DNA of 64,000 bases. It comes from Caenorhabditis remanei (taxonomy: Eukaryota; Nematoda; Chromadorea; Rhabditida; Rhabditidae). The translations under genes were made by a program, and so were the position numbers. Within the stretch, counting starts at the first letter, position 1. Every line of letters starts with the position of its first letter. Positions 34,936-47,321 of the stretch are shown piece by piece. The notes beneath the pieces were generated by a model. It was not told the origin of the DNA and did no database searches. It saw only the letters and a program-made list of their open reading frames with translations. The stretch is taken from NCBI RefSeq assembly GCF_010183535.1, contig NC_071332.1, forward strand, positions 7,626,001 through 7,690,000, given 5' to 3'.

Positions 34936-37016
34936 TTACCACATACGACGGACATACTCTCCGCGAACGTCACGTGGAGTACCGAAGGCAGTCATACCGG
35001 TCTGAAAATAATGTTTATATGAAATGATTCAGACACTTTATATTTTACCTGGTTAGCATGTTCAGCCTCCTTCTGTCCAGTCCAGAATGGAACATCTGGT
35101 CGGCGGGCGATATCAGCTGGCAGGTCTTCATGAGAATCGTCAGTGAATGGAGTGTACACCTGTCTTGGCTGTCCAAATCCAGTCTTTCCGGCTTGAGACT
35201 CAAGGAAGTTAACTCCCATTTGGTATGGGATCATTCCCTGTGATCTCTGGTCTTGAGCTTGCATGAAGGCGACGGTGTTGTTACGGAAGGCTCCGAATCC
35301 GGTCATACCGGCTTGCGAAGCTCCCTCCTTCCATCCGGATGTCTGTCTTGAAAGGGTTCCTTCGTCGTGTGGCATGTCTCCGCGAACTTCGTCCTTGTAT
35401 CTGAAAATGAGCAGGTATTTGTCACAAAATGATAGAATAGAGAACTTACTTGGTGATGTTGTGACGTGGCATACCGAATCCAGTCATACCAGCTTGGTTG
35501 GCAAACTTGTTGGTTCCCATCTGGAGGTGGATGAATCCTTGGGAGTCACGATCCTGGTCGTTGGTCCGTCTTACTAAAAATAACATCAATGTTACAGGCA
35601 AACTACTCATTCAAAATCCTCACCATCAACAATACGTGGCATTCCGATTCCGGTCATTCCAGCTTGAGAGGCAAGTTTGTTGGTTCCAGATTGAAGTGGC
35701 ACGATTCCATCGGAAGCGCGAGCCTTCTCTTCTGGAACTTCTGAAGCTCCTCCGGTTCCCTTGGTCTTGTAGTTGACATCACGAACAGCTCCGAAGCCTA
35801 TAAGTAAGAAAAGTTACTAAACTGTACTCGAAAATGTTATCTGTTTACCGGTCTGTCCCTTTTGGGAGGCGAACTTGTTGGTACCGGATTGAAGCCATGT
35901 GGATCCCTTGAGGTTGGCGATCTTCTTCTCGTCGGTAATCTCAGCCAAGTTATCGGATTTGACCTTGTCGATGACGTCACGAGGAACTCCGAATCCGGTC
36001 ATTCCCTTCTGGGAAGCATACTTGTTGGATCCAGCTTGAATTGGGATGATTCCCTCGGATCTCATCAACTTTTCCTTGGTGTGGATGGTTGATGGCTTTC
36101 CAGAAGAGTAGTTCTGTTGCCTGAAATGTGAATTCTCTACTATTTTCTCCATTTGGTTCAATGTCTTACTTTCTCAAAACACTCTGTGGAATGCTTGGAG
36201 TGAAGTTGACTTGTCTTCCTGGCGTCGGGCTCTTGAGCGACGCTGGTGGAGCAGCGGCTCTTGGAGAAGCAGCGGCCGGAGCCGGAGCCTCTTCAGCCTC
36301 TGGCTCTTCAGCCTGTTAAAATTAAACGTGTTAAAGATGGATTTTATGATGCTATGAACTTTGATTAAACTAAAGTTCATTCCCATCGGAACTTCAACTA
36401 TTCTCATCTATTGTCAAACTAGAAAATCTTCAACGCGTTGAATGAATGGCGTCAAAGATGAGTTGTGTAATACGGGAAGTGAAAATAGTAGGTAAGAGAA
36501 AGAGAGTTTTGGGACGCAGTTTGGGGAGCTCTCCCACTTTACAACTATGCCATCGGAAGAATGACAAAAGGCATCGAATGTTTGGGAAGAAGTTGGAACT
36601 TGGGAGCTAGATGATCAGAGTTGGTTGGAACATAAATAACTTGAATTGAAAGTGCAGAAGACGAGAGTAAAAGTAAATATTTTGGCTTGAATGATAAAAG
36701 ATTTAGAGTTAAAGAAATGGACGATTCTGGGAAGATAGTTTTAACTCATAACTGAGCTGCTGAGATTAAGATTTTTGAAATCCTTTCAAAAAGATTAGCA
36801 AACTAAGATCACCAAGGAAATCGGATGAAAAAATGTTCAGTATACCTATACGGGGCAAAATATATATGAACAAATCAAAATTTCTAGAGCGATTTAAGAC
36901 GGAAAGATCGAAAAAGGAAGTTCAAAAATTACCTCTGGCTCTTGGTTCTCATCGGCGACTGGCTCGTCCTCCTCTACCTCCTCCTCGTCTTCATACTCGT
37001 CTTCGACGTCAGACAT
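34936..37016 (-). CDS. clik-1: CLIK-1, calponin-like repeat protein
   Basis: Six or more exons; the ATG is at 37016 and the stop ends at 34936. The N-terminus is very acidic (MSDVEDEYEDEEEVEEDEPV), then a Glu/Pro/Ala-rich stretch spread over a large first-intron region. The rest is seven calponin-like (CLIK) repeats whose core is ASQxGMTGFGxPR: NKYASQKGMTGFGVPRDV, NKFASQKGQTGFG, NKLASQAGMTGIGMPR, NKFANQAGMTGFGMPR, ASQAGMTGFGAFR, ESQAGKTGFGQPR and ANQTGMTAFGTPRDV. CLIK repeats bind actin and stabilise filaments, as in UNC-87; C. elegans CLIK-1 (T25F10.6) is a muscle actin-bundle protein. No calponin-homology domain is present, as expected for the family. Repeat units are spread over several small exons. 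Cytoplasmic, in contractile tissue by homology. Confidence 0.95.
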
Positions 37017-38342
37017 GGTTGAAAATGCGATGTAGTAGGGATACGAGACCTAAACACGTCCCAGAATGAGGGCCAACTTGGGGGGTGCCTTCCGCCGATC
37101 GCTCAAAGTTAGTAGGCGGAGTCTGCCACATCCTTCCCGACGACAACGGCGGGAAGCAAGAGAAAAGATATCGAAATCGAGAGAGACGTCGCCCACAACC
37201 AACCAGGAGGCATCTTCCCGAATGTAATATTCTTAGAATCTCTTGACTTCTCGGCGTGTTTCGTCGTCACTTCCCGACTCTTCGTCTCCGACTGAAGTGT
37301 AATGTTTCGACTCAATGGGATCGAGGAAGAGAAGAAGAAGAAGCGCCGGGAAGGAAAGAGCTACCGTCGGCAGATGAATGTGGTTCGGGGGCAGCAGACG
37401 TGGCATGAAGAAAAGAGGAGCAAAACAAACGAAAGAAAAAGAAAAAGGATGAGAGAGAGAATGATAGAAAAGTGATAATCTAGGAGAGAGACGATTTCAG
37501 ATCTAGTGAGAACAGATGCCAACTTGATGGAATGCATTGGGATTTGTTTGAGGAAGGTACATGAAAGAGGAAAGGGGAATCCCCCAAGAAATTGAACATA
37601 GACATGTTGAATTCAGGTTGTAATATCCTCGAGTTGATTTGAAGTGTGTGGAAGGCCTTGAGTATGGAGTGAATGCTTAAAATGTGCTGAAACTAATGTA
37701 CTTCCTCACGGTCAGTTTCAATTGAAACTTCAGACTATTCGATAAACTTTAGGAAAATCTGAAAAAGTACGTATAACTTTCCAAATCTGAAATTGTGTCA
37801 TATACATAGTCTCGCATGAAGTCATTATAACGATGTTCAGACTCGGGAAATTGCAGCAGCGGGTACTTTTATAAGCACTAACTCCCATAGGTATGTAATC
37901 AATCCTCAAAGCAGTTTGAGTGTCTGGTTACTGTGGTTATGTGTTTTATCAAGATGTCTTCTTTTCCTTTTTCTTCTTATTCTTCATGTTTTTGCTGTGC
38001 CCCCTCCAATGATCACAACCCGATCCCTTCGTTGTCACTTAAGCCTTCTTGCTTTTCTCTTCTCATTTTTTGAGAGATCTTCTCTTTCTTCTTCATCTTT
38101 TCTATTGTACAACAACGCGACTAAAACATGTGCATTCAATTTCTTTGTCAGCCGCAAAACGAGGCAATTTTTATTGGGATAACGTATCGTAAATCGAAAA
38201 AAGTGAGGGTGGAAGAAGAAGTGAAGAGCAGAAATGAGTTATGTAGTAATGGAAAATGAGCAGTTTCGAAATGAGCACGAGATTCTGAAGTCATCCGACA
38301 ATTGAAGACAACGTGTGTACTTTGTTACCCCGTTCCGGTCTG
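37017..38342. other. Intergenic region upstream of clik-1
   Basis: No supported gene. It includes the clik-1 promoter region, purine-rich plus-strand tracts (37320-37480) and a pyrimidine-rich segment (37920-38130). Short open frames here look like chance. Confidence 0.5.
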
Positions 38343-39701
38343 CTACACGTCAAGAAACATACTACTGAAATGTTGAACTTTAACATTTCGAAATTGAAAA
38401 CTTATGTTACCCCAAGACAGCTGCGCTTTCATTGTATCACGAAATGGCTTGTTGGAGAGCAGGTGGATGAGAGTGGATGCGGATCCATGGCAAATGGCAA
38501 AGATAAGAGATGCTGGGATGATCACTGAAAGAAAAACTATGATGAATGTAGATAGTACAACAAATTATAATGCTTGAGACACTAGAGAACTATAATATCT
38601 TTTCATTCGAAGCATCTGTTACTTCCCATTAGAAGGCTGATGCCAAACTTTTTAAAAGTAAAAACCCACCGGGATTTGTAATAGTGTTAGCCACTCCCGC
38701 GAAGAAAACAATGAATGGCATGATGATACAAATGAGAACCACAGCAACCTGAAAAATTATGAAAATGACAATCAGAACTCTTTTTCTCAAAAAATAATAT
38801 GCTTCATCAAATTCTCAGAAGAGTTACTTATCCTACCTGATAGAGAATAGTTCTCAAATAAGCTCGCTGTGCTTTTATCACTTTCTCTGATAGTGAATGT
38901 CTCGTTTTGTGAAGAATAATGAAGCATATTGATGGTAGAAGAATGCAGAGTAGAATGTAAAAACCAATACAAAACGTTCCTGCCATTAAAAATGTGGGGA
39001 TATTTGGGTTCTTTGGGGATGAAACCATGTACTTCTCCGACCAAAAAACACTTGGAATCGGCCGTATATTCTGCAAATATTCTAATCAAGTTGACATAGT
39101 TGTTTCCCGTTTTAGACTTTTAACCTCACTCACCACATAAATGAAATTCTTTGCTTCCATTTGATCTTCCATTGTCAAAAGTATGAAGTTAACCGAACAA
39201 ACAGCACCGACATACATGAACACCGTGCTGAATATGCCAAATCGAATAACATGAGTATAATAGCGAAATGACATTGGAATGATTATTTTCATGCGATAAA
39301 ACGTGATATGAGTAAGAATTGCCGCGTTGACTTGGACTGCCAAGAACATTCCATAGAGTTGAATGAATGGATGGACTCCGAGCATTGATAGAATTCCATC
39401 CGCATAGATTCCAACTATTGGAAGGAAAACCATAGGACGGAATAGCTGGAATCCGTAGAATTCTTCACATAGACATCTGAAATTCAAATGATTTTCAGCT
39501 TCAAAATATTGATACTCACCCCAGAATATGTGCTGTCAAAATGATAGTATAATGCCTCTGAAAATTGGGACTTCTCTTGATAATACAATAAATTGCTTCA
39601 GCATAAATAGGAATAGTAACAATAGGAATACATTTCATGACAATCATATAAACTGAATAAATATGATCCTGGTCCTTCATGTTCACATCAACGGACTCCA
39701 T
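38343..39701 (-). CDS. Seven-transmembrane chemoreceptor, Srh/Sri-like
   Basis: Five exons (39701-39520, 39476-39134, 39070-38837, 38748-38670, 38524-38343) join in frame to 339 residues. The hydrophobic segments fit a seven-pass receptor: IPIVTIPIYAEAIYCII (TM1), GIYADGILSMLGVHPFIQLY (TM3 region), FMYVGAVCSVNFILL, FCIGFYILLCILLPSICFII, VAVVLICIIMPFIVFFAG, and the final helix ending HGSASTLIHLLSNKPFR. HGxxST followed by a P-(F/Y)-R is typical of nematode Srh/Sri receptors of the Str superfamily, which sense chemicals in ciliated neurons. The next gene upstream is a close tandem paralogue with a matching exon layout. Family is by pattern; Srh versus Sri cannot be decided by eye. Confidence 0.82.
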
Positions 39702-39989
39702 TTTCTAGCCAAATGGACATTTCACTCACTTTTTATATCATGGCAGCTGTCAGCCCATTTTGCAGTAATCAACTTTCCTTTCATGAAATAGGCAAGCACC
39801 AACTCGTGTCATTCTTCAATTTTATTAAACTAGTCTTCAGATCCTGATTCAACAATATGTTCATATAACGTCTGTGATGGGATTTGTGCTTTGTAGCGTG
39901 GGTGATAATTCATATTGAGACTACAAAATTAGGAACCGATACTGATTGGGAGTCAGATATTTTTTGATCTCTTAGGTTGTTTGTGCATG

Positions 39990-41163
39990 TTACACTCGAG
40001 TAGCCTGCAAACATATTTTGATTGATAGCAAAACTGAATTTAGCTTTTTTAGAGTAGCTAAAAAGAGAGAGATGAAATCAAACTTACAAGAATTCAAATG
40101 TGAAAAAAATACTACCCGATGTGGTTTGTTTGCCAGAATCATCACGAAAGTAGCAGCAGCTCCGTGGATCATTGCAAGAATAATGGAGACAGAAACAAGA
40201 ACTTAAAATAACAAAATATTTTGGTTTGTCAGACATTACACAAATCCTACCAGGACTGTTAATCCTCATCTCCAGACCAACAATAAACGTGGCAAACGGC
40301 AACAATAAGAAAGCAACAATAATGAAAACCTGCATGAAATAAGGTTTCCTTTGGCTTTCTTGACAATTCCTACCTGAAACACTAACGCTTTTATATATTG
40401 TTTCTGTGCTTGGACAACGTGCATCGACAAAAGACCTTTCATTCGATTGAGAATTTGAAATGCTGCAGTTGGAATTGCAATGCATGCAGCAATATATGAT
40501 ACTAAACTGATGCCACATAGTTTTAAAAATAAGGCAAATCTGAGATTACTTCCACTGGTGACAATGTAATTATCAGACCAGAACTTATTGGGAACATTTC
40601 CATCTAGCCATCTGGACCAGTGATGTTTCGCAACATCTTGATTCTCTACTAGAAGTATAAAATTGCTGAGAGAAGCAACAGATAAAAAGTATGTTGCATA
40701 CACGAAGACAGTTCCGAGTTTTATAGATTCTCTGTAGAATCGAAAAGTGAGTGGAAGGATACTTTTCAATCGAAGAACTAATAAATGAATCATTGTACAG
40801 GCATTGATTTGATAGAGGAAAAATAGGATAATGAGTTGAATGAACGTGGAAAAATTATAGTATCCCAGTAAACCGGAGGAGTAGAGACCGACAACTGGTA
40901 GAATAACAACGGGACGCATGAAAAAGAAACCAAATATTTCTCCTATTATACTTCTGAAATTAAACAATTATATTTTGACATAAAACCTATATTTATCAAA
41001 TTGCTTACAAGAAAACATGAGATTTCAAAACAGACAAATAATGAATAGATACCTTCCACATATACTGGAAGTGTTAGAATAGGTAATATCAATGTTGTAA
41101 TGAGATATTTCTCAATTACAGAATCTTGATATTGATAAAACGAAAGGTTGAAGCTCTTTTCCA
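39990..41163 (-). pseudogene. Srh/Sri-like chemoreceptor with a frameshifting deletion in exon 1
   Basis: This tandem paralogue starts at the ATG at 41163 (MEKSFNLSFYQYQDSVIEKY). Its exons match the neighbouring receptor, including VEGIY, EIFGFFFMRPVVILPVVGLY, the VFIIVAFLLLPFATFIVG helix, and HGAAATFVMILANKPHR. After VEGIY the reading frame is wrong. The expected continuation HYLSVLKSHVFL, which aligns with the neighbour's HYTIILTAHILG, is in another frame, and 32 nt present in the neighbour between TAT and CAT are missing. With this deletion the exon 1 donor and exon 2 are out of phase. Later exons are open, so the loss is recent, or the assembly has a local error, or the allele is segregating. 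An ATRV ending after the last intron is uncertain. Confidence 0.65.
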
Positions 41164-43586
41164 TGGAACGATTCAGTGAAGTTTCAGAGACTCGATTTCA
41201 AGCAACTTTTCTAGTGGCACTAGCTCCAGTAATGGAAAATTGATTAGTGGAGTCGAAACATAATTGAATTTCGAAGTGAGGGGGTCAGATTGATGTTTTT
41301 TGGGTACAATGATGGAAAGATGTTTGGAAAAAAACAAACTTCAGGGCGGTGATTGTTGTTTGGAGTTCGTAAGTTAATAAAGGGTTCATGGTACACTGGG
41401 GTCTTTGACTGTCAGAGAACAATTAATCAAAGAAAAAAAAATTTGGAAAAATAAAGTGATGTTGAGAAGATGAGTTACGAGAAGTAGGTCAGAGGCATTG
41501 TGAAAGTTGGAAACTTCGTTGAGTCCCCGCAATATCAGAGTGGAATTAATCAGTTGATCCTTGTAGATTTCTGGAAATCGTCGTTCTTACGCGGATGATA
41601 GTAGAGTGCTGATGTTTTTATCTTGTCTGCTGAATTATCCAGTAGCTTGAGCTTTTTTAATAACATTTTTAATAAATTTACTATTGTGATGTTCTTCTTC
41701 CCAACTTCAGAAACTCTCTAGTTTGACATTCAATAGCCACATGACAATCACTCATTCCAATTTTTAATTTAAAAAAAAACTATCCGGTGTGAATTATGAA
41801 TCAAGCCATCGTGACAAAAACAAACCCGTTCGTGGGATTCTTCTTTTCAATTCCTCAGAAACTGATACTTGGAATTGATCTCTTACTATTCATAACTCAC
41901 ATAATAGGGTCAAGACTCAAGTGGGTGAATCTTGACTCTCCGTAAATCGAATCAAATCTTTGGACGTCCCCTTTTCTTCTCACTGACCTACTAATAATAA
42001 ATGGCCAAAAGTGAGACGAGGAAGTCGTCTAAAAAGAGAAGAAAAACGAGTCGAGAATCAAACACACTCACTCCCCGTTTTTGAATTCTCACTCCGTATC
42101 GTCACGTATATAATACATCTGAAGACGACTGGCAGCAAGCCCTTCCTGTTTTTCGATTTAGTATGAAGTCTCTATTATTCTGTGAGTTGTAACACAAAAA
42201 AGACCAAAAGGTCTCAGTCTTGAGTTTAACGGAAGACTGCATTCCTTCCCTCTTCTTCTCTTAAAAATGAATATTTCAAAGAGAAGTTTCAACCTGGGAT
42301 TCCTCTTCAGGTGTCACGTAAGCATAGTTCATTAGATCCAGTTTCAGCTGTCTCGGAGAGATTTCCAGTCTGTTCAAACATCTCTGAAAACTTGTTTCCT
42401 TATGATGTTTTTGATTTCGAACGAAACCTATGATCCGCTTCTTGTTGATTGAAAGTTTCTAAAAAACATAGCGTTTCATCTTCTATTCTCGAGATCGCTA
42501 TAACTACCGTAGTCAGAAACATAAGATCTTGTTTACCATCTCAAAAGCATATTATTAGTTATGTATCACAAACTCTTCTACAGTAACATTTTGGAACGTT
42601 TCAGACTAGACTTCAATAACAATTAGATGTGCCAGAAAATTAGCAGAAAATGTCAATTTTTCAAACCACAAATATCAATACATAATTATACCTTTTCCAA
42701 TTGTTTTCAAGTTTGTTTTTTCTTTTTGATACTCGGAGAAGGTCATTTTTTGATTCTAAACTACAGTTGAATCTATATTCTCTTCGTAGTACAAAGAATT
42801 ATTCAAATGATTTGAAACTTGAGCTCTACCAGGATGTAATCTGATCATAAAAATCTGGAAGTTTCTTTTTTTGACATTTAGATTTTCCATCGTTGCTCGC
42901 CCACTAGATTGATAGGATTAAAAATATATAAATATGAAATAAAAGTCATAAAAACTCAGAAAATGATGTCAAGGTGTTTCAGATGGAATCAAACCCTGAT
43001 TTTTCTCTAAAACTGGATATTCAAAGTGATCATAGTCTACTGAACTCCAGTCTAGATCTCTTTTTTGAATAGGAGAGTATGTCTGCCCTTGAATACTTTC
43101 TATCCAACCCATTTCCACTTAACCATCCGGTCCCTTCTCACTCGTTTTTCCGTTCGATCCGTTATTATTCGACACATAGTTGTGCACATGCCCCCCCACC
43201 CGACTCTTTTTTCTGTCCATTTGCATCTTTCAGGCCTCCCTCTCTTTCCGACAAACCGCTTCTTCTTCTTTTCCTTCTTTATCGCATTCAGAAGAGTCCG
43301 CCTCCGTACGGAGGACTCTCTCTCTCACAAAACTTTCCTTTTTCCTACCACCATCCAAACATCATTGATGGTGGGTGGATCTGAAAAGCTGCTTTTTGTT
43401 TTGTTTTGGGTCTCTTTAATGTTCGATTCTTTATTATCTTCAGGCTTCTTATCTTTTATTGGAGTACTCACATCATTTTCATTTTCCTAATTTCAAAATT
43501 CTAATCCTGCAAAATTCAGTTCCTCCCTGAATCAAGTCATTCAATCATCCCAACAAAATTAACAGGAATGGATTGAACCATCTACT
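41164..43586. other. Intergenic region
   Basis: No firm gene. Near 42108-42118 is a TATATAA-like sequence followed at 42163 by an ATG with six codons (MKSLLF) and a strong GTGAGT donor, which could begin a very small gene, but no good downstream exon was found. A pyrimidine-rich plus-strand block spans 43060-43500. Confidence 0.45.
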
Positions 43587-45482
43587 ATGGACACAGTTTA
43601 CCCGATATATTCATCGTTGGTGAGTGAATTCTCTTTGTTTAGATTTTGATCCTAAATCCATAACTCTGAATCTAAGATTTCTCAGAAATGTTTAAAATTA
43701 ATTGCACCTGCTCTGCTACGAAAAGTCCATCCGATCTCTGTATCCTTTATTATTCTGTAGGCGGGAAAAACTAGAAACAAGATGAATTGAGACGGAGGGT
43801 TTCCGGTTGAAAAGATGAAAAAGAGCACACGATTCATAGAAAATGAAGAAGTTGATGACGTGTCTTCATTCCAGGAAGAGTGCACTGCAGAATGCGGATC
43901 TCTTGTATCTTACTGTACCGGTCACATGCCAAATCTTGTGTGTCAACTCAATTTCGTCGCGTTTCTAGCTGTCATATTTTTTGCAATTTTCACAGGTTTG
44001 TTATTTTTCTCACTGTTGAATCAATCTGAATCAGAATCAGAAACTAATCAGAAATCTCAACAAAACACAGTCAAAATCCCACGGTGTTCGTTATCTGGAT
44101 TTAAGAAAACAGTATCACGTCATGAAGCTAACATAGCTCAAAAAACAACCCGATTAGAGAGATAATAGTGATCTGAATATCTTCTTTCCTTATTTTCCAG
44201 ATCCAAAAAGATTCAATTGAGAAGCAATATAGTGCAAAAAAAGCGGCAATGGCTGTCATTAATAATCGGATTTATTAAAAAAGGGTACAGACCAGAGATG
44301 AGTCTTCATTCATAAAAATAGAAATGTACATGGCTTCTCCTTCTTTTCTCTCGTTTTCTTGCCACCCGGAGTCTAAAAAGAAGAAGAATTCAAGCGAGAT
44401 TACTGTAGCTGAGACTTCAAGTCTCAATTAGAAAAGACGGAAGAAGTCGGTCCGATGTTTGTTCGTTTTTCGTGTGTTCCTTCGTTTCGGCGGAAAGAAG
44501 AGTAATTGCAGACGGAACTTCGTTTTTGTTTGTTTTAGTTCGTCACAGCTCTTCTCTTGATGAATAAGCGATGAACGGAGAAGGATAATCCGGTGTGGAT
44601 AGAATAGATTTCCAGGGGTTTTCTATTCCCAAATTGACGTAGAAAACAGAATGAGGAAAACTTGTCTCGTCTACTTCCAGGCTTCTCTGACGAAGCTAAC
44701 AACCATTTTTTCAAAACAGTAAAGATTCGAGGATCTGAAAAACAGTTGGAAACCTAAAAATCACCGAATTTTTTTTTAATTTTGGAAATTTACTGCTAGA
44801 TATTCTTAGCCGTATCCTAATCATCATTATGAAACTGAGATTTTGTATTAGAATTCCTAATTAATCATTCTCATGAAACTTTCAGGACTCCTAATTTTGA
44901 ACGTTTCCTTCGAAGATAAAAATCAATTTAAAGTCTTGAAAACGAGAGTGCAAACTTCAAAAGCTGCAGTTAAGAACTCTAAACATGGCACCAATCCGAT
45001 TTCAATCTTAAAATCATATTTTTATTTTAGGTATCTTCATTCCCGTATCGTGCCTTTTCTGCTGGGTCAGCGGAGGCTGTCGCCGCTCGAAATCTCGTCG
45101 TTTATCATTCTTCCAAAATCTCTCGAGTCGCCGGAGAAGTCGAAGTAGACGTGGCACCGGAAACGATGAAGAGAGAAGTAGTTTGTACCCTTCGTCCCCG
45201 CCGACTCTTCAAATCCGTAAGTTTTTTTCTATCTTCTTCTTTCACTTTTTCTCCTTTTCGATTATCATCAAAAACCAAAAACTTCAAAATTCACTCAACT
45301 TTTCAGCAGCTGCTCAAAAGTGCCGACAGCCATCGTCTTTCTCTCTTCCCGCTGTATCTCACGACGTCATTCTTGAAGAGAGCGAATCTTCTGATCATGA
45401 ATGGAAAAAGGCTAAAAGGTGTCGAAAGATAACATTTGACCTCTCAATGACTCATCGGGATAGTGACCTCTCGCATCTGTGA
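43587..45482 (+). CDS. Small single-pass membrane protein with basic cytoplasmic tail
   Basis: Four exons (43587-43619, 43875-43995, 45031-45216, 45307-45482) join in frame to 171 residues. A short N-terminal part carries four clustered cysteines (EECTAECGSLVSYCTGHMP). One transmembrane helix spans the exon 2/3 junction (FVAFLAVIFFAIFTGIFIPV), followed by a strongly basic juxtamembrane stretch (CRRSKSRR, SSRRRSRSRRG) and a Ser/Pro and acidic tail ending HDVILEESESSDHEW ... SDLSHL. No signal peptide is seen, so topology should follow the positive-inside rule with a small outside N-terminus. I do not recognise a family. Intron 2 is about 1 kb and contains a possible extra exon (44202-44276). 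A longer single-exon alternative from 43815 overlaps exon 2, but the spliced model fits better. Confidence 0.6.
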
Positions 45483-46007
45483 TAATTGCTTGGAATTGAA
45501 CTGAAACGGGTTGTTCTCTGAATGAATTGATTTTTCCATTTTGCAATAGTTTTTGAAAAATCATTTGGCTGTAAAAGAAAGCTCTTTATGAAGTGAGAGC
45601 AGAACAAGAATGCAAAAATAACTGCTAAACAGTAAAAGTAAAATACAAACTGGAAAAATGATATGACACATTCAATGTTGCAAGCAAGGTTAATCGGGGA
45701 AAGTGTGAGATGATCCCATTTTAAAGAGCGTGCTAGTGTTGAGTGTGTGTGTGAGATGGCAAAATAGGCGGCAATGCTGTGAGCATTCCTACAAAATATC
45801 ACCGGGTCGACATAAAAAAGATTACAGGGAATTGGCAATTTAGGCAAGAATCATTTGACAGAGACAACAAATGTCGCTGTACAAGAAGATTCCGTAAAGC
45901 TATTTAACGGGGGAAAATCATTTGGTAGGAGTGAGAAAAGGTGATATTGGTGGGAGAATGCAAAACACGCAGTTAGTTAAATGAGTGTTGGAAGCCGTTA
46001 CATTCAC
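45483..46007. other. Convergent 3' region between the small membrane gene and spn-4
   Basis: A non-coding interval of about 525 bp holds the 3'UTRs of both genes. In C. elegans the spn-4 mRNA is under 3'UTR translational control in the germline, so regulatory motifs are expected here; none was assigned. Confidence 0.45.
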
Positions 46008-47321
46008 TCAATGTGCTGATGGTCCTCTGCTTGGCGAAGCCAATTTTCCATGGAATGATGTCGATCCTTCGTAGAGTGAGGCAAGGAGATCTGGGCTGCA
46101 GTTGGGTGTCCATTGGAGCTCTTCATCTGAAATTATATCTCATTAGAATAGATCTGCAATGTTCTAGGAAATACCTGAAGCTGGCTCGCTTTCCGACGAT
46201 CTCATCCCTGAACCAGACGAAGTCACAGACGGAGGTCTTTTCTGGCTGGCACTGTTGTTGGCAGATCCGTAATGGTTGGAAGTGTCGAGAAGAGCAGTAA
46301 TCTGATCGTGAAGATGGTTAGGGAACATCGAGTTCTGCTCAACATCTGACAACTCGTGGTTTGTGGAATCCTTGCTGCGACACGACGTGTTCTGTCCATG
46401 CATACACATGAGTAGACTGTTCTCCGTTGTTGGTTCACCATTCTTGCAGAAATAGTCACCAGCTGATGACAACTTCAGCTCACTGTGTTTCATACAGCGA
46501 AGCGGTGCTTGCTTGAAGTTGAGCTCAGCAAACGGAGATCTGGAGGAGCTTTGTGTGAAACGAGTCGCATCCTGGAAAGGTGCCATCATGAACCCGGCTG
46601 CTGGAAACCTTGACGAGTTTTCATCGTTGTGAAAGAAGGGAAGATGGTTATTCGGCTCGGTTCGCCATTGATTGTGTGGAGCACGAAGGTCGACACACAA
46701 CTTCGGAGGGGGTAGAAGTTCATTTTGTGGATTATTGATGAGCTTCCTTCTGGTTGGAGTTGCTCTTCTGACCTCTATTATTCTCCCTTGAACGTGAGAT
46801 TCGTGAAGAGCAGCGCGTGCTCTTTCACATGATTCGATTGAATCGAGGGTTACAAAACCAAACCCTTTTGACCCACGGTCGTTTGTGACAATTTCCACGC
46901 TGAGAACTCTGCCGTATCTGAAAAATGAGCAGTTTGTTGGACGACGTGGCGAAGTGGACTCTTACGTGAAGAACATTGCAGCCAGATCTTGCTCTCGGAA
47001 TGAGAACGGTATGTTGCTGACATATATTCTGAAAAATAAACATGATGTAAAGTAGCTTACAATAAAATCTACCTGTTATCAGTGAACGAATCCGGTTCGC
47101 GAGTTTTCGGTTTGACCGATATTGGCATCGTGAACACTGGTTCTTTGTGATTCGCGTTGCACATGGTGTTCATGAGTTGTGATCTGAAAAGAAAGGCAAA
47201 TTAGAAATGAGAAGAAAGACAAAAAGAAAGGCAGAAAAGCAGACGGGAAATCACTTTAGGACACTTACAGGTCTGATGCTCCTGGACCGAAGTTAGTATG
47301 TGATGACTGCGTGTTTTGCAT
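46008..47321 (-). CDS. spn-4: SPN-4, RRM-type RNA-binding protein
   Basis: About six exons; ATG at 47321, stop ending at 46008. The N-terminus (MQNTQSSHTNFGPGASDL) precedes one RNA recognition motif at about residues 56-130, with RNP2 as IYVSNIPFSF and RNP1 as KGFGFVTL, then basic ATPTRRKLINNP. The rest is a low-complexity Ser/Asn/His-rich tail. This layout and position match C. elegans SPN-4 (ZC404.8), a maternal RNA-binding protein that controls translation of maternal mRNAs such as glp-1 and skn-1 in the early embryo and helps position spindles. The gene diverges from spe-39. All RRM splice junctions keep frame and the family landmarks are intact. Confidence 0.93.

Noticed and set aside
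43065..43490. 141-codon frame in pyrimidine-rich DNA
   Set aside because: Three frames are open at once here because the strand is C/T-rich; none has coding character.
43815..44165. Single-exon 116-residue protein starting at 43815
   Set aside because: The four-exon model with strong donor at 43619, acceptor at 43874 and phase-matched downstream exons explains the same membrane helix better.
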